DNA from: an uncultured Ruminococcus sp.
GTDB taxonomy: Bacteria > Bacillota > Clostridia > Oscillospirales > Acutalibacteraceae
Assembly (NCBI GenBank): GCA_902774325.1
Contig: CACYIC010000002.1
Span: 62,001 to 126,000, forward strand
Direction of reading: 5' to 3'
Length of the DNA: 64,000 nt
Shown here: piece by piece, positions 1-8,664 of the stretch
Numbering within the stretch: position 1 is the stretch's first letter
Layout: each line of letters opens with the position of its first letter
The notes under the pieces: model-generated
The model's database searches: none
Seen by the model: only the letters and a program-made list of their open reading frames with translations
Told to the model about the DNA's origin: nothing
Translations under genes and position numbers: made by a program

Positions 1-603
1 GGTACGGGCGAGGCGGCGGACATGAGCTCCTACAGCTATGAGGAAGGGAGCGAAATCAAAAACGCCGCGATTCTTGAGCGCTGCGTCAGCCTGATGTATA
101 ACGGAATAAACGGAAACGACGCGAAAAGGCTCGACCCGGCTATGATCGCCGGGATAACGGATAAGGCGCTGCGGTTAATGCAGTTCGACGCGACCTTTGA
201 GCAGTTCGCGCAGGCGTTTTATGCCTCGGCGCGAAATACTGACGGAATGACGTCTGAGCAGAAGGCTTGCGTTGCCGAGGCGTTTGAAACGGTTGGTCTT
301 TCAGGCTCAGGGCTTGCCGAAATGGTCGCCTATGAAGCTCCTCTTATCGTGAACGGAAAAGACGGAAAGCCCGTCCGGGATTGTCATATCGAGATCGGAG
401 ATCTGTCAACGGAGAAAACGATCGTAAAAGAGGATATCGGCGGCGCCGACGGATATCAGCTCAGTTTGAATTCCGGACATTACGAGATACTTGTTTCGGA
501 CAATACAAAAAACAGCGGAACCGTCGTTTCCAAGAGGATATATATGTCTCCGAGCTTGGAATACATAAAAAAGCCGAGCGTAGTTATCGGGACGGATTTC
601 TGA
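1..603 (+). CDS. M4 (thermolysin-like) metallopeptidase, C-terminal part only
   Basis: The reading frame is open from the first base of the window, so the start and the zinc-binding catalytic region lie upstream. The visible residues up to about 110 match the all-helical C-terminal domain of M4 peptidases: a YEEGSEIKNAAILE stretch, then LMYNGINGN, then an alanine-rich helix ending in AFETVGL, as in secreted clostridial and Bacillus neutral proteases. About 90 further residues form a beta-rich tail containing IVNGKDGKPVRDCHIEIGD, which looks like a carboxypeptidase-regulatory or Ig-like add-on. The full enzyme would be a secreted endopeptidase. Family assignment is by pattern only. The first ATG inside the window (22) is not the true start. 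Confidence 0.7.
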   Translation, partial: GTGEAADMSSYSYEEGSEIKNAAILERCVSLMYNGINGNDAKRLDPAMIAGITDKALRLMQFDATFEQFAQAFYASARNTDGMTSEQKACVAEAFETVGLSGSGLAEMVAYEAPLIVNGKDGKPVRDCHIEIGDLSTEKTIVKEDIGGADGYQLSLNSGHYEILVSDNTKNSGTVVSKRIYMSPSLEYIKKPSVVIGTDF

Positions 604-685
604 TCTCCAACGGCTCCCGACAAAATCAAGCCGAGGCTTTTATCGGGCGAAAAACGCGCGTATTCGGCAGACGAAAAAGCAATAA

Positions 686-729
686 ACCGACCCGCGGCAG
701 GGACTTCCCCGGCGGGTCGGTCATTTTTT
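686..729 (+). terminator. Rho-independent terminator
   Basis: A perfect 10-bp stem, ACCGACCCGC (686-695) with GCGGGTCGGT (712-721), is followed by a T-run. It ends the M4 peptidase transcript. Confidence 0.85.
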
Positions 730-825
730 GGTAAAAAGACTTGTTTTGACATTTACACCTCTTTCAAAGTGCATTTAGTTATTATCCGCATTATCTTCTT
801 GTTGTTATTATTACAAAATTTTTAT

Positions 826-854
826 TTGCTTTTTATAGCCGCAGGCTTTATACT
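826..854 (+). promoter_or_regulatory. Sigma-A-type promoter for the gene at 885
   Basis: TTGCTT (826-831) and TATACT (849-854) are separated by 17 bp. A GAGGGTGA ribosome-binding site (around 873-880) and a GTG start follow. Confidence 0.6.
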
Positions 855-884
855 ATACTCATAGAAAATGACGAGGGTGACACA

Positions 885-1742
885 GTGAAAGACTTAGTGT
901 GGATAATAATGCTCGTTGTAATGCTGCTTGTCGCTGTAATGACTACGATAATGAGCCAAAACAGCGAAAAAAAGGCGCCTGCGGTGAAAAAGCAGAGGGC
1001 GCGTAACAACAGCAAAACGGATCCGGAGATGATTAGTGAGAGAGATATCTCCGAAAGCCGTTCTGCGGAGCCCGACGAGTGGAAGCTTTGGCTCGCGATG
1101 GACGAGCAGCAAAAGGACAAGGAGCCATTCGAGTCGGCGCTTATAGCGGCAAAGGATGAGTCGGAAGTGAATTCCGACGTTTTTGTGTTGTCCGGCTCAT
1201 TCAAGCGCAGGGTCGGGACGAGGATGTATATACGGCGCAGCGGCGACAGCTTTGAGCTGGTGTCGGAATACTGCTATTTGAATCCGAGCGATGTTTACAG
1301 CGCAAGCCAGATCATCCCGAACAGGATAATCAACGAGTACAGCCTCACGGGATTCATGGTGTGGATGGATTCGCTCAAGCTGTACTGCTTCCACAATCCC
1401 GTGAACGTCGCGATCAAGAGCAGATATCTGAAATTTCTCGACTGCTGCGGCGTGGAGCCTCCTAAATGGCATAAGATCGATCTGTTCGAGAGTTTTAAGT
1501 ATTCGGACGTCAGGCAGGGCACGCCGATGAACGTCGTCAGGAGCGTGGTATCCATTGACCTTGATACGGGTGAGCTGACGGAGGAAAGATATACGAAGGA
1601 TCTGATCAACGAGAAAAGAAGCGCGGCGGTTTTCAAGGTTTCATACGAAAGGCTGAAAAGAATGATAAATGAGTCGGATGATCCCGACGCGAAAAAATAT
1701 CTCGGCATGACAGAGGAAAACCGAGAGCTTTATTTTGACTGA
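885..1742 (+). CDS. Membrane-anchored protein of unknown function
   Basis: 285 residues starting with GTG behind GAGGGTGA. One hydrophobic helix (residues 5-24, WIIMLVVMLLVAVMTTIM) is followed by a basic and then acidic linker to about residue 95. A globular soluble domain (about 100-285) is rich in aromatic residues. The topology suggests a single-pass protein with the soluble part in the cytoplasm. I recognise no catalytic motif and no family. The gene stands alone with its own promoter. Confidence 0.6.
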   Translation: MKDLVWIIMLVVMLLVAVMTTIMSQNSEKKAPAVKKQRARNNSKTDPEMISERDISESRSAEPDEWKLWLAMDEQQKDKEPFESALIAAKDESEVNSDVFVLSGSFKRRVGTRMYIRRSGDSFELVSEYCYLNPSDVYSASQIIPNRIINEYSLTGFMVWMDSLKLYCFHNPVNVAIKSRYLKFLDCCGVEPPKWHKIDLFESFKYSDVRQGTPMNVVRSVVSIDLDTGELTEERYTKDLINEKRSAAVFKVSYERLKRMINESDDPDAKKYLGMTEENRELYFD

Positions 1743-1816
1743 CAGGCGTTTTTTCTCCGTGAGCAAATAACAGTTTTGTGATTATTCTTTAAATGACTTT
1801 ATCGGTCCGTTTTTTG

Positions 1817-1825
1817 TGGTAGAAT
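1817..1825 (+). promoter_or_regulatory. Extended -10 promoter element
   Basis: TGGTAGAAT, an extended -10 with no clear -35, lies 42 bp before the small gene at 1867. Confidence 0.45.
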
Positions 1826-1866
1826 ATTTCCTGTTCACAGCGATAATTTGAACAGGAGGTTTTGAA

Positions 1867-2016
1867 ATGGAGAACAAAAAGACCTGCGCAGACTGCGTTA
1901 ATCTCGGACGCGCGGTTTACTGTATGCAGTGCAAAAGGCTCAGAAAGGGCTATAAGGATATGTTCGTGGATCAGGCTCCCGCAAAGGCGTCCGTCCCCGC
2001 GATAAGGAAAAAATAA
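1867..2016 (+). CDS. Small four-cysteine protein (49 residues)
   Basis: A 49-codon frame begins at ATG 1867 behind a near-perfect AGGAGGT (1854-1860) with 7-nt spacing and ends in TAA at 2014. It has two CxxC pairs, C7-x2-C10 and C19-x2-C22, followed by a basic segment (KRLRKGYK) and a short tail. This is typical of a miniature zinc-binding knuckle. Its own extended -10 and the terminator downstream support a genuine gene. Function is unknown. Confidence 0.65.
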   Translation: MENKKTCADCVNLGRAVYCMQCKRLRKGYKDMFVDQAPAKASVPAIRKK

Positions 2017-2096
2017 AGGCAACACCGCACAATTCGCGGCGCGCGCCTTGCCTTTCATTATTCCGTCAGACTGTCCAATAAATCTCGGCAAGGCAA

Positions 2097-2145
2097 AAAA
2101 CGAGCCGGCTCAAGACCCGAATCGGGAAATGAGCCGGCTTTTTTA
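2097..2145. terminator. Bidirectional terminator
   Basis: AGCCGGCTCA (2103-2112) pairs with TGAGCCGGCT (2130-2139). It is preceded by A's and followed by T's, so it can serve the small gene on + and the lysozyme gene on -. Confidence 0.85.
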
Positions 2146-2223
2146 TCGGGAAAACGCTTTAATGACGTTTTTAGGCTTGAGAGCGTCCGCCGCCGCTTTC
2201 GTGTCGGCGCTCAGCCGGACGCG

Positions 2224-3333
2224 TCAGCCCGTGAGCTTCATTTGCAGCCTGTCTATCGCCTTGCCGAAAAGCCCCGCGTAGCCGTCCATGCCGCGCGTTT
2301 TCAGGGCGTTTTCCTGCCAGTCAAAGTACGAGCCGCCGAGCGGGGAAACGCGGTAGAGGAGGGCGTATTTTTTGCCCTTGGGCGCTGTGTAGTCGCACTG
2401 CACGGCGTCGACAGCCCTGCCGTTGCCCGCGTAGCCGTTCTCAAAGTCGCTGATATCGCAGCCGCTCACAAAGGGCAGCCAGCCGCCGCCGCGAAGGTGC
2501 ACCCTGTAGCGCAGCTTTCCCGCGCCGACCCTAACCGCGACGTCGGTGATCGTCTTGCCGCGCAGTCCCGCGTAATCCTCGGTGCCGCGAACCTCGGGCA
2601 GCCAGCTTCCGTCCGCCTTGACGCGGTAGAAAACCGCCGGAGAGGAGCCGCCCGGATCGTCGGGACCGCCCTTCCAGCCGTTGTAGCCGCCCTTTTTGAT
2701 GATCGAGGGGTAGTCGCGGTAGCATCTGTCCTTGTCGATCACACCGACGCCGGGGATCGAGTTGCTTTCTAGATAGTTGGTTTCGCCGCCGTACTGCCAG
2801 ATACCGAGATTGCTTCCCGAATACTGACAAACGCTGTTCCACTGCGCGAACCAGAGATCGTATTTTTTGTATACCGATTTGTCGATCAGGTCGTCGATCC
2901 AGTAGAGTCCGGTGTAGAGCATGGGATAGTAGCCCGCCGCGGCGATCCTTTCGAGAAAGGTCTTGCAGATCGCGGTTATCAGGCTCTTGTACATCGCGCC
3001 GTGGCGCGCCTTGTAGCCGTCCGCGTCCTCCATGTCAAAAGCCACGGGAAGCGTAGGCTTTTTGCCCTTGAGCAGCCTGATCACGTGCTTTGCCTCGCTC
3101 TCTGCGTCGGAGGTGCTCACGGCGTAGGAGTAGAGATACGCGCCCCAGGGGATCCCCGCTGCCTCGCATTTGCGCACGTTGTTCTCGAACTGGCTGTCGT
3201 CCTGAACAGTAAGGTCGGAGCCGTAGCCGCAGCGGATCATAACAAAATCGTAGCCGGCGCGCTTTACCTTTGAAATGTCGATATTTCCGTTCGCCGCCGA
3301 AATATCGACGCCCTTTTTACCTTTCAGATTCAT
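2224..3333 (-). CDS. GH25 lysozyme (endolysin-like) with C-terminal repeat domain
   Basis: 369 residues; cuts the beta-1,4 link between N-acetylmuramic acid and N-acetylglucosamine in peptidoglycan. The GH25 domain spans about residues 1-215, with catalytic-type acids in GVDIS (D10) and FDMED (D100, E102) and late strands around DLWFAQWNS and GIWQYGG. A Gly/Pro linker (about 218-230) leads to a C-terminal cell-wall-binding-like region with repeated segments such as [13 protein letters not shown] and [14 protein letters not shown]. There is no signal peptide, as in phage endolysins. The start follows a strong GGAGG. It overlaps the upstream holin gene by 17 bp, forming a lysis cassette. Confidence 0.88.
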   Translation of the reverse strand: MNLKGKKGVDISAANGNIDISKVKRAGYDFVMIRCGYGSDLTVQDDSQFENNVRKCEAAGIPWGAYLYSYAVSTSDAESEAKHVIRLLKGKKPTLPVAFDMEDADGYKARHGAMYKSLITAICKTFLERIAAAGYYPMLYTGLYWIDDLIDKSVYKKYDLWFAQWNSVCQYSGSNLGIWQYGGETNYLESNSIPGVGVIDKDRCYRDYPSIIKKGGYNGWKGGPDDPGGSSPAVFYRVKADGSWLPEVRGTEDYAGLRGKTITDVAVRVGAGKLRYRVHLRGGGWLPFVSGCDISDFENGYAGNGRAVDAVQCDYTAPKGKKYALLYRVSPLGGSYFDWQENALKTRGMDGYAGLFGKAIDRLQMKLTG

Positions 3334-3553
3334 TTTCTTCCTCCTTTTCGCTGACCTCGGGGAGACCGCAAAGCGAGGTGAGCAGGCTCAGGATCCCCGC
3401 CAGCAGAGCCGCCGATCCGACCGCCGCCCAGTTTACATCCTGCATGAACGCCGCGACGCCGATGGTCGCCAGAGCTGTCTGAGCCGACGTCCTGAGCGCC
3501 CTTATTGCCGCCGCCCTGAGTAATTGCCTGAAATGTCTGTCCACTGTTTTCAT
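3317..3553 (-). CDS. Phage-type holin (r1t/class II-like)
   Basis: About 78 residues. Two hydrophobic segments ([11 protein letters not shown] and [17 protein letters not shown]) are separated by a short DVNW turn, followed by a charged acidic tail. This layout and the VNWxxVxSAxLLAGxLSLLTS pattern are characteristic of r1t-like holins, which make membrane pores that release or activate endolysin. I prefer the ATG at 3553, with AAAGG upstream and the family-typical length, over the longer frame starting at 3619. No capsid, tail or integrase genes are nearby. Confidence 0.75.
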   Translation of the reverse strand: MKTVDRHFRQLLRAAAIRALRTSAQTALATIGVAAFMQDVNWAAVGSAALLAGILSLLTSLCGLPEVSEKEEENESER

Positions 3554-3691
3554 CCTTTCCTTTAACTGATCCCAAAAACCGAACCGTGAAGATCGTCCGC
3601 GTTCATTTGGAATCGGCAATGCTTCCTGTACCGCAGGGGAACGGTACGCTATATTTTATTCCCGCGTCTGTGTGAGGTTACGGAAAAAACT

Positions 3692-3744
3692 CCCCCTATA
3701 GATAGGGGAAATCGGGCGGTAAATTGCATAAAACTATGCAATTT
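3692..3744. promoter_or_regulatory. Two adjacent inverted repeats in a divergent intergenic region
   Basis: CCCCTA-TAGA-TAGGGG (3693-3708) is followed by a perfect 10-bp palindrome with loop AAAC (3721-3730 and 3735-3744) and a T-run. They lie between the divergent holin and YwlG-like genes, just upstream of the YwlG promoter. They could be operators or a weak terminator. Confidence 0.4.
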
Positions 3745-3762
3745 TTTAAAAATTATTTTTTA

Positions 3763-3791
3763 TTTATTTTTTCGGCTCCCTGTGTTATAAT
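3763..3791 (+). promoter_or_regulatory. Promoter for the YwlG-like gene
   Basis: TTTATT (3763-3768), a 17-bp spacer, and an extended TGTTATAAT (-10 at 3786-3791). Confidence 0.6.
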
Positions 3792-3810
3792 GTTAGCGGA
3801 GATGATAGCT

Positions 3811-4353
3811 ATGGATAAAAACTTATTTGAACAGGCAAAAAAAGCCGCGGTCGAGCTCTGCGAGGCGGCAAAGCTCAAAAGCGGCGATATTATGGTGGTC
3901 GGCTGCTCCTCAAGCGAGGTAGCAGGCGGAGTGATCGGTCATGATTCGAGCCTTGAGACCGCCGAGGCGGTGTTCGGCGGGATTTATGAGGCGCTCAGTG
4001 AGCGCGGGATCTATCTTGCAGCCCAGTGCTGCGAGCACCTCAACCGCGCGATCATTGTCGAGCGCGAGGCTGTGCCCTTCGCGGAGATAGTCTGCGTCGT
4101 GCCTCAGCCCAAGGCGGGCGGTTCCTTCGCGACGACAGCCTACAAAACCTTCAGGGATCCGGTCGCGCTCGAGGAGATCAAGGCGGACGCGGGCATGGAT
4201 ATCGGCGGAACGCTTATCGGTATGCACCTAAAGAGGGTGGCTGTCCCCGTCAGGCTCTCGCTCGACCATATCGGCAGCGCGATCCTGCTCGCCGCGCGCA
4301 CAAGACCGAAATATATCGGCGGGGAAAGAGCGCGTTATACTAATCTCAGATAA
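3811..4353 (+). CDS. TIGR01440/UPF0340 (DUF436, YwlG-like) protein
   Basis: 180 residues from ATG 3811, behind GGAGAT with 8-nt spacing. A longer frame from 3724 would include the promoter, so it is rejected. Conserved stretches VVGCSSSEVAGG, LAAQCCEHLNRAIIVER and PQPKAGGSFATTAY identify the YwlG family, whose biochemical role is unknown. Its length matches the family. The last five codons and the stop (RYTNLR-stop) lie inside the left arm of the repeat at 4337-4471, so the native C-terminus may have been altered by that element. Confidence 0.85.
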   Translation: MDKNLFEQAKKAAVELCEAAKLKSGDIMVVGCSSSEVAGGVIGHDSSLETAEAVFGGIYEALSERGIYLAAQCCEHLNRAIIVEREAVPFAEIVCVVPQPKAGGSFATTAYKTFRDPVALEEIKADAGMDIGGTLIGMHLKRVAVPVRLSLDHIGSAILLAARTRPKYIGGERARYTNLR

Positions 4354-4471
4354 AAAGTGGACAAAGATTTGCGAGGATATTTTTCGCAAGACGAGGCGAA
4401 GGACGCCGCAAGGCTGGCGCCTTGCAAGGATAGACCGCAAAGATTGTCTATTTTTTATTTGAGTTTAGTAT
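4337..4471. repeat. MITE-like intergenic element, copy A
   Basis: Terminal inverted repeats of 21 bp (4337-4357 and 4451-4471) match at about 18 positions. Internally there are strong hairpins, including ATAGAC-N10-GTCTAT and a GCAAGGC/GCCTTGC stem. The motif ATAGACCGCAAAGATTGTCT recurs, slightly changed, at 47274-47295. The rest of 4354-4678 holds only this element and a terminator. Confidence 0.6.
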
Positions 4472-4555
4472 TATACCGATACCTGATAAATAGCAGACAA
4501 AACGACCGAAGGCTGCCGCGAACCGCGACAGCCTCAATTTTAAAAAATATCAGCA

Positions 4556-4606
4556 AAAAGGGATGACTCAAAGCTCATGGAGAGCCGGGAGTCATCCCTT
4601 TTGATG
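4556..4606. terminator. Bidirectional terminator
   Basis: A perfect 14-bp stem, AAAAGGGATGACTC (4556-4569) with GAGTCATCCCTTTT (4589-4602), lies between convergent transcripts of the YwlG-like gene and glgP. Confidence 0.85.
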
Positions 4607-4678
4607 TTTTTATGTTGTCCTAAATGAGCCCGGGGAGCCGCTTACGGGGCAGACCGCGCTCCTTGAAGCTTTGATTGA

Positions 4679-7048
4679 TCAGCAGCCCTTGTAGCTTGTG
4701 TGCCAGATCTCCTTAGCGTATTCGAGGATCGCTCTGTCGGAGGAGAACTTGCCGGCATTGGCTACGTTGAGCAGGCACTTCTTGCCGAATGCCTTGCGGT
4801 CGGCGTAATCGGCGTTGGCGCGGATCTTGGTCTCGATGTAGTCGGGAAGGTCGTACATGAGGAAGTAGTGGTCGGGATCGTGCCAGTGGGTGCCCTTTGT
4901 GAGCGCGTGGTGAAGCTCTCTGAAGCTGCCCTCGCCGGTAGCGCCGTCGTCGTCGAAGGTGCCGTCGATAAGGGTGTTGACAACTCTCTTGAGCTCGGGA
5001 TTCGCCTCGATGAGAGCGGCGGGATTGTAGCCCTCAGCCTTGAGCTTGTCGATATCCTCAACTCTGGCGCCGAAGATGTATTCGTTCTCAACGCCCGCGC
5101 ACTCCGCGATCTCGATGTTCGCGCCGTCCCAGGTGCCGAGAGTTACGGCGCCGTTGAGCATGAACTTCATGTTGCCGGTACCGGAAGCCTCAAGACCCGC
5201 TGTGGAGGTCTGCTCGGAGATATCCGCGGCAACAACGATCTTCTCAGCGTAGGAAACGTTGTAGTTGGAAATGAAGTAGACAGTGAGCTTGTCCTTGGTG
5301 TCGGGATCGTTGTTTACAAGGTTCGCGATCTCGTTGATGTACTTGATGATAGCCTTTGCTCTCGCGTAGCCGGGAGCCGCCTTAGCGCCGAAGATGAAGG
5401 TCGTGGGCGTCCAGTCGGGCAGCTTGCCGTCCTTGATGCGGAAGTAGATAGCCATGATCGAGAAGGCGTTGAGAAGCTGTCTTTTGTACTCGTGCAGTCT
5501 CTTGACCTGTACGTCAAAGATGGTGTCGGGGTTGATGTCATAGCCGTCCATCTTCTTGATATAAGCGGCGAGCTGCTCCTTCTTCTTAGCCTTGATCTTG
5601 TTGAACTTGTTGATGGTTCTGCCGTCGCAGCAGTCGTTGAGTACCGCGAGCTTGGAGAGGTCGATCAGCCAGTCGTCGGAGCCGACCTTCTCGGTGATGA
5701 GCTCGGAGAGCTCGGGGTTGCAAAGACCGAGCCAGCGGCGCTGGGTGATGCCGTTTGTCTTATTGAGAAAGCGCTCGGGATAAACCTGATACCACTCCTT
5801 GAGAAGATCTCTCTTGAGGATCTCGGTATGGAGCTGAGCAACGCCGTTTACATAAGTGCCCGCGTAAGTTGCAAGGCGAGCCATGTGCACCGCGTTGCCG
5901 TCGATGATGCGCATCTTGGCGCGCATATCGTTGCCTACGCCCTTGGCGATAAGCTCTTCCTGGCACTTGTTGGCGATCAGGCAGATGATATCGTAGATTT
6001 CCGGGATTACCTGGGTCATCAGGTCGGCGCTCCATTTTTCAAGAGCCTCGGAAAGAACGGTGTGGTTGGTGTAGGAGCAGGTCTTGCGGGCGATCTCAAA
6101 CGCGTCGTCAAAGCTCATGCCCTCGAGCTGAAGAAGTCTTACAAGCTCGGGAACGCAGGATACGGGGTGGGTGTCGTTGAGCTGGATGGCGTTCTCCTGG
6201 GCGAAGAAGCTGAAATCATTGCCGTGCTTTGCCTTGTAGCGGCGCATGATGTCCTGGAGAGAAGCGGAGCAGAAGAAATACTGCTGCTTAAGACGGAGCA
6301 CTTTGCCCTCGTATTTGTTGTCGTTGGGATAAAGGACCTTGGAGATATTCTCCGCGTCGTTCTTCTCCTTTACGGCGTCGTCGTATCTTGTGTCGTTGAA
6401 CGCGGTGAAGTCAAACTCGTTGACCGCCTCAGCCTGCCAGAGTCTGAGGGTGTTGATGTTGTCGGTCTTGCAGCCGATAACAGCCATATCGTAGGGAACA
6501 GCCTTGACTGTCTGTCCCTTGAAGGAAACGAGAACAGCCTCGTCCTCCTTGCGGATGCACCAGGGATCCTCAAAGCGCTGCCAGTTGTCGGCGACCTCTA
6601 CCTGATAGCCGTCCTTGATGAGCTGCTTGAACAGACCGTACTTGTAGCGGATGCCGTAGCCGTCGAGCGGGACCTCCTGGGTCGCTGCGGAATCGAGGTA
6701 GCAGGCGGCAAGTCTGCCCAGACCGCCGTTGCCGAGTGCGGCGTCGTCGATCTCCTCAAATACGTTGATGTCAACGCCCTTTTTCTTGAGAAGCTTGGTT
6801 ACCTCCTCGAGAAGTCCAAGGCAGTAGAGGTTGTTGTACATCATTCTGCCCATGAGGAATTCCGCCGAGAAATAGTAAGCGTGTCTTTGGCTTTCGTGCT
6901 TTGCCTTGCTCTTTGCCCAGTTGGGAGCGATCTCGCCCATTACCGCCTTGCCGAGTGACAGGTGTAGCTCTGAGGGGGTGAGCTCCTCGATGGTCTTACA
7001 GTACATCGACTGAGCGGTGAGCTCCAGTTTTTCCATAATATTACTCAT
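4679..7048 (-). CDS. glgP: Glycogen/alpha-glucan phosphorylase
   Basis: 789 residues, a normal length for GT35 phosphorylases. It releases glucose-1-phosphate from alpha-1,4-glucans using pyridoxal phosphate. Visible family marks are GNGGLGRLAACYLDS, VKRLHEYKRQLLN, and the cofactor site ASGTGNMKFMLNGA with the Schiff-base lysine. The ATG lies 2 bp after the malQ stop. Its GGAGG is inside the end of malQ, so the two are translationally linked. Acting on linear chains produced by MalQ, it would supply phosphorylated glucose for glycolysis. The enzyme is cytoplasmic. Confidence 0.96.
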   Translation of the reverse strand: MSNIMEKLELTAQSMYCKTIEELTPSELHLSLGKAVMGEIAPNWAKSKAKHESQRHAYYFSAEFLMGRMMYNNLYCLGLLEEVTKLLKKKGVDINVFEEIDDAALGNGGLGRLAACYLDSAATQEVPLDGYGIRYKYGLFKQLIKDGYQVEVADNWQRFEDPWCIRKEDEAVLVSFKGQTVKAVPYDMAVIGCKTDNINTLRLWQAEAVNEFDFTAFNDTRYDDAVKEKNDAENISKVLYPNDNKYEGKVLRLKQQYFFCSASLQDIMRRYKAKHGNDFSFFAQENAIQLNDTHPVSCVPELVRLLQLEGMSFDDAFEIARKTCSYTNHTVLSEALEKWSADLMTQVIPEIYDIICLIANKCQEELIAKGVGNDMRAKMRIIDGNAVHMARLATYAGTYVNGVAQLHTEILKRDLLKEWYQVYPERFLNKTNGITQRRWLGLCNPELSELITEKVGSDDWLIDLSKLAVLNDCCDGRTINKFNKIKAKKKEQLAAYIKKMDGYDINPDTIFDVQVKRLHEYKRQLLNAFSIMAIYFRIKDGKLPDWTPTTFIFGAKAAPGYARAKAIIKYINEIANLVNNDPDTKDKLTVYFISNYNVSYAEKIVVAADISEQTSTAGLEASGTGNMKFMLNGAVTLGTWDGANIEIAECAGVENEYIFGARVEDIDKLKAEGYNPAALIEANPELKRVVNTLIDGTFDDDGATGEGSFRELHHALTKGTHWHDPDHYFLMYDLPDYIETKIRANADYADRKAFGKKCLLNVANAGKFSSDRAILEYAKEIWHTSYKGC

Positions 7049-7050
7049 TT

Positions 7051-8535
7051 TCAGTCCTCCAATCGTCCGCTGTTCACAGACATTGTTTTCAATTTATTCG
7101 CAAGCTCATCGGTGAGAGCCGCGGGATTTACTCTCCAGGTCCAGTTGCCGCCGAGCGTGGAAGGAGTGTTCATGCGCGCTTCCTTGCCGAGACCGAGGAT
7201 GTCCTGCATGGGAATGATCGCCATGTCTGCCTTGCTCTCGTAGGCGGTACGGATAAGTCCCCAGTTGAACGGCTCGTCCGGAGCCATCTTGCAGTAGCTT
7301 CTGGCGTAGGCTACGTCCTTGGGGTCTGCTGTTTCGAGCCAGCCCATAACGGTGTCGTTGTCATGGGTTCCGGTGTAAACAACGCAGTTGTTGGTGTAGT
7401 TGTGCGGCAGGTAGTCGTTTTCCTCGCCGCTGTCAAAGGCAAATTCGAGAACCTTCATGCCCGGATAGCCGGTCTGCTCCATGAGCTCGGTCACGTCGGG
7501 GGTGAGGGTGCCGAGATCCTCGGCGACGATCTCAAACTTGCCGCACTCCTCCTCCATCATGCGGAAGAACTCAATGCGCGGACCCTCGATCCACTTGCCG
7601 TTGATCGCGTTCTCGGCGGGATAGGGGATCGAATAGTAGCTCGCGAAGGCACGGAAGTGGTCGATCCTGGTGATATCGTAGAGCTTTGAGGCTGCCTTGA
7701 TGCGCTCAAACCACCACTCGTAGTCGGTTTCCCAGAGATAGTCCCAGTCGTAGAGCGGATTGCCCCAGAGCTGTCCTGTCTTGGAGAAATAATCGGGCGG
7801 GCAGCCCGCTACCGCGATGGGATCGCCGTCGTCATAGAGCTGGAAGAGCTCGGGATTAGCCCAGGTGTCAGCGCTGTCCATAGCGACGTAGATAGGCATA
7901 TCGCCCATGATCTTGATGCCCAGACCGTTGACATAAGCGCGGAAGCTTTCCCACTGCTCATAGAATTTGAACTGAACGAACTTCCAGAAATTGATGTCGT
8001 TTCTGAGCTTGCGCTCATAGCGGCGCACTGCGGTGTCCTCGCGCATTTTGATGTCCTCGGGCCACTCTGTCCAGGAAACCATGTTGAAGCTGCTCTTGAC
8101 AGCCATGTAGAGCGCGTAGTTCTTGAGCCACTTGCTGTTATTGCGCACAAAGTTGCGGAACGCCCTCATGTCGCCCTTTTTGTAGTTTTCAAAGGCGATC
8201 CTCAGGATCTTGAACCTGCTGTTGTAGATTTTCTCATAGTCGACCTCGTCGGCGTTTGAGCCCCAGTCGAGAGCTTCGATCTGCGCCTTCTTGACCAGAC
8301 CCTCCTCAACGAGGGTGTCGAGGTCAATCAGGTAGGGATTGCCGGCGTATGTCGAGAATGACTGATACGGCGAGTCGCCGTAGCTTGTCGGACCGACGGG
8401 AAGGATCTGCCAAATCCTCTGACCGGACTTTTTGAGAAAGTCAGCGAATTCGCGCGCCTCTTTGCCGATGGTGCCGATACCGTAGGGGGAAGGAAGCGAA
8501 GTAATAGAGAGGAGTATTCCAGCGCTTCTTGCCAT
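7051..8535 (-). CDS. malQ: 4-alpha-glucanotransferase (amylomaltase, GH77)
   Basis: 494 residues. It transfers alpha-1,4-glucan segments between malto-oligosaccharides, making chains long enough for the phosphorylase encoded next. GH77 hallmarks are SLPSPYGIGTIG near the start, DMPIYVAMDSADTW, ITRIDHFRAF with the nucleophilic aspartate, VAEDLGTLTPDV with the acid/base glutamate, and TGTHDNDTVMGW. It is the first gene of the malQ-glgP operon, behind an extended -10 promoter. Confidence 0.96.
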   Translation of the reverse strand: MARSAGILLSITSLPSPYGIGTIGKEAREFADFLKKSGQRIWQILPVGPTSYGDSPYQSFSTYAGNPYLIDLDTLVEEGLVKKAQIEALDWGSNADEVDYEKIYNSRFKILRIAFENYKKGDMRAFRNFVRNNSKWLKNYALYMAVKSSFNMVSWTEWPEDIKMREDTAVRRYERKLRNDINFWKFVQFKFYEQWESFRAYVNGLGIKIMGDMPIYVAMDSADTWANPELFQLYDDGDPIAVAGCPPDYFSKTGQLWGNPLYDWDYLWETDYEWWFERIKAASKLYDITRIDHFRAFASYYSIPYPAENAINGKWIEGPRIEFFRMMEEECGKFEIVAEDLGTLTPDVTELMEQTGYPGMKVLEFAFDSGEENDYLPHNYTNNCVVYTGTHDNDTVMGWLETADPKDVAYARSYCKMAPDEPFNWGLIRTAYESKADMAIIPMQDILGLGKEARMNTPSTLGGNWTWRVNPAALTDELANKLKTMSVNSGRLED

Positions 8536-8620
8536 AAAAAATCAACTCCATTCCAATGAGTATTAATTTCGGTCTATGCGCATGCTGTCAAATAAAGCCA
8601 AAGCACATAGTATCAATTGT

Positions 8621-8649
8621 ATTCTACCACAAACTCGCAACATTTTCAA
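8621..8649 (-). promoter_or_regulatory. Promoter of malQ-glgP
   Basis: On the minus strand TTGAAA (8644-8649), a 17-bp spacer and TAGAAT (8621-8626), extended by TGG. The 5' leader is about 80 nt. Confidence 0.65.
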
Positions 8650-8664
8650 GTCTTTTTATCTCTT

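Noticed and set aside
2224..3553. Prophage
   Set aside because: Only holin and endolysin genes are seen; no integrase, portal, capsid, tail or attachment sites in the neighbourhood.
4700..6958. 752-codon open frame opposite glgP
   Set aside because: Antisense shadow of a clear phosphorylase gene; valine/leucine-rich translation with no domain and no ribosome-binding site.
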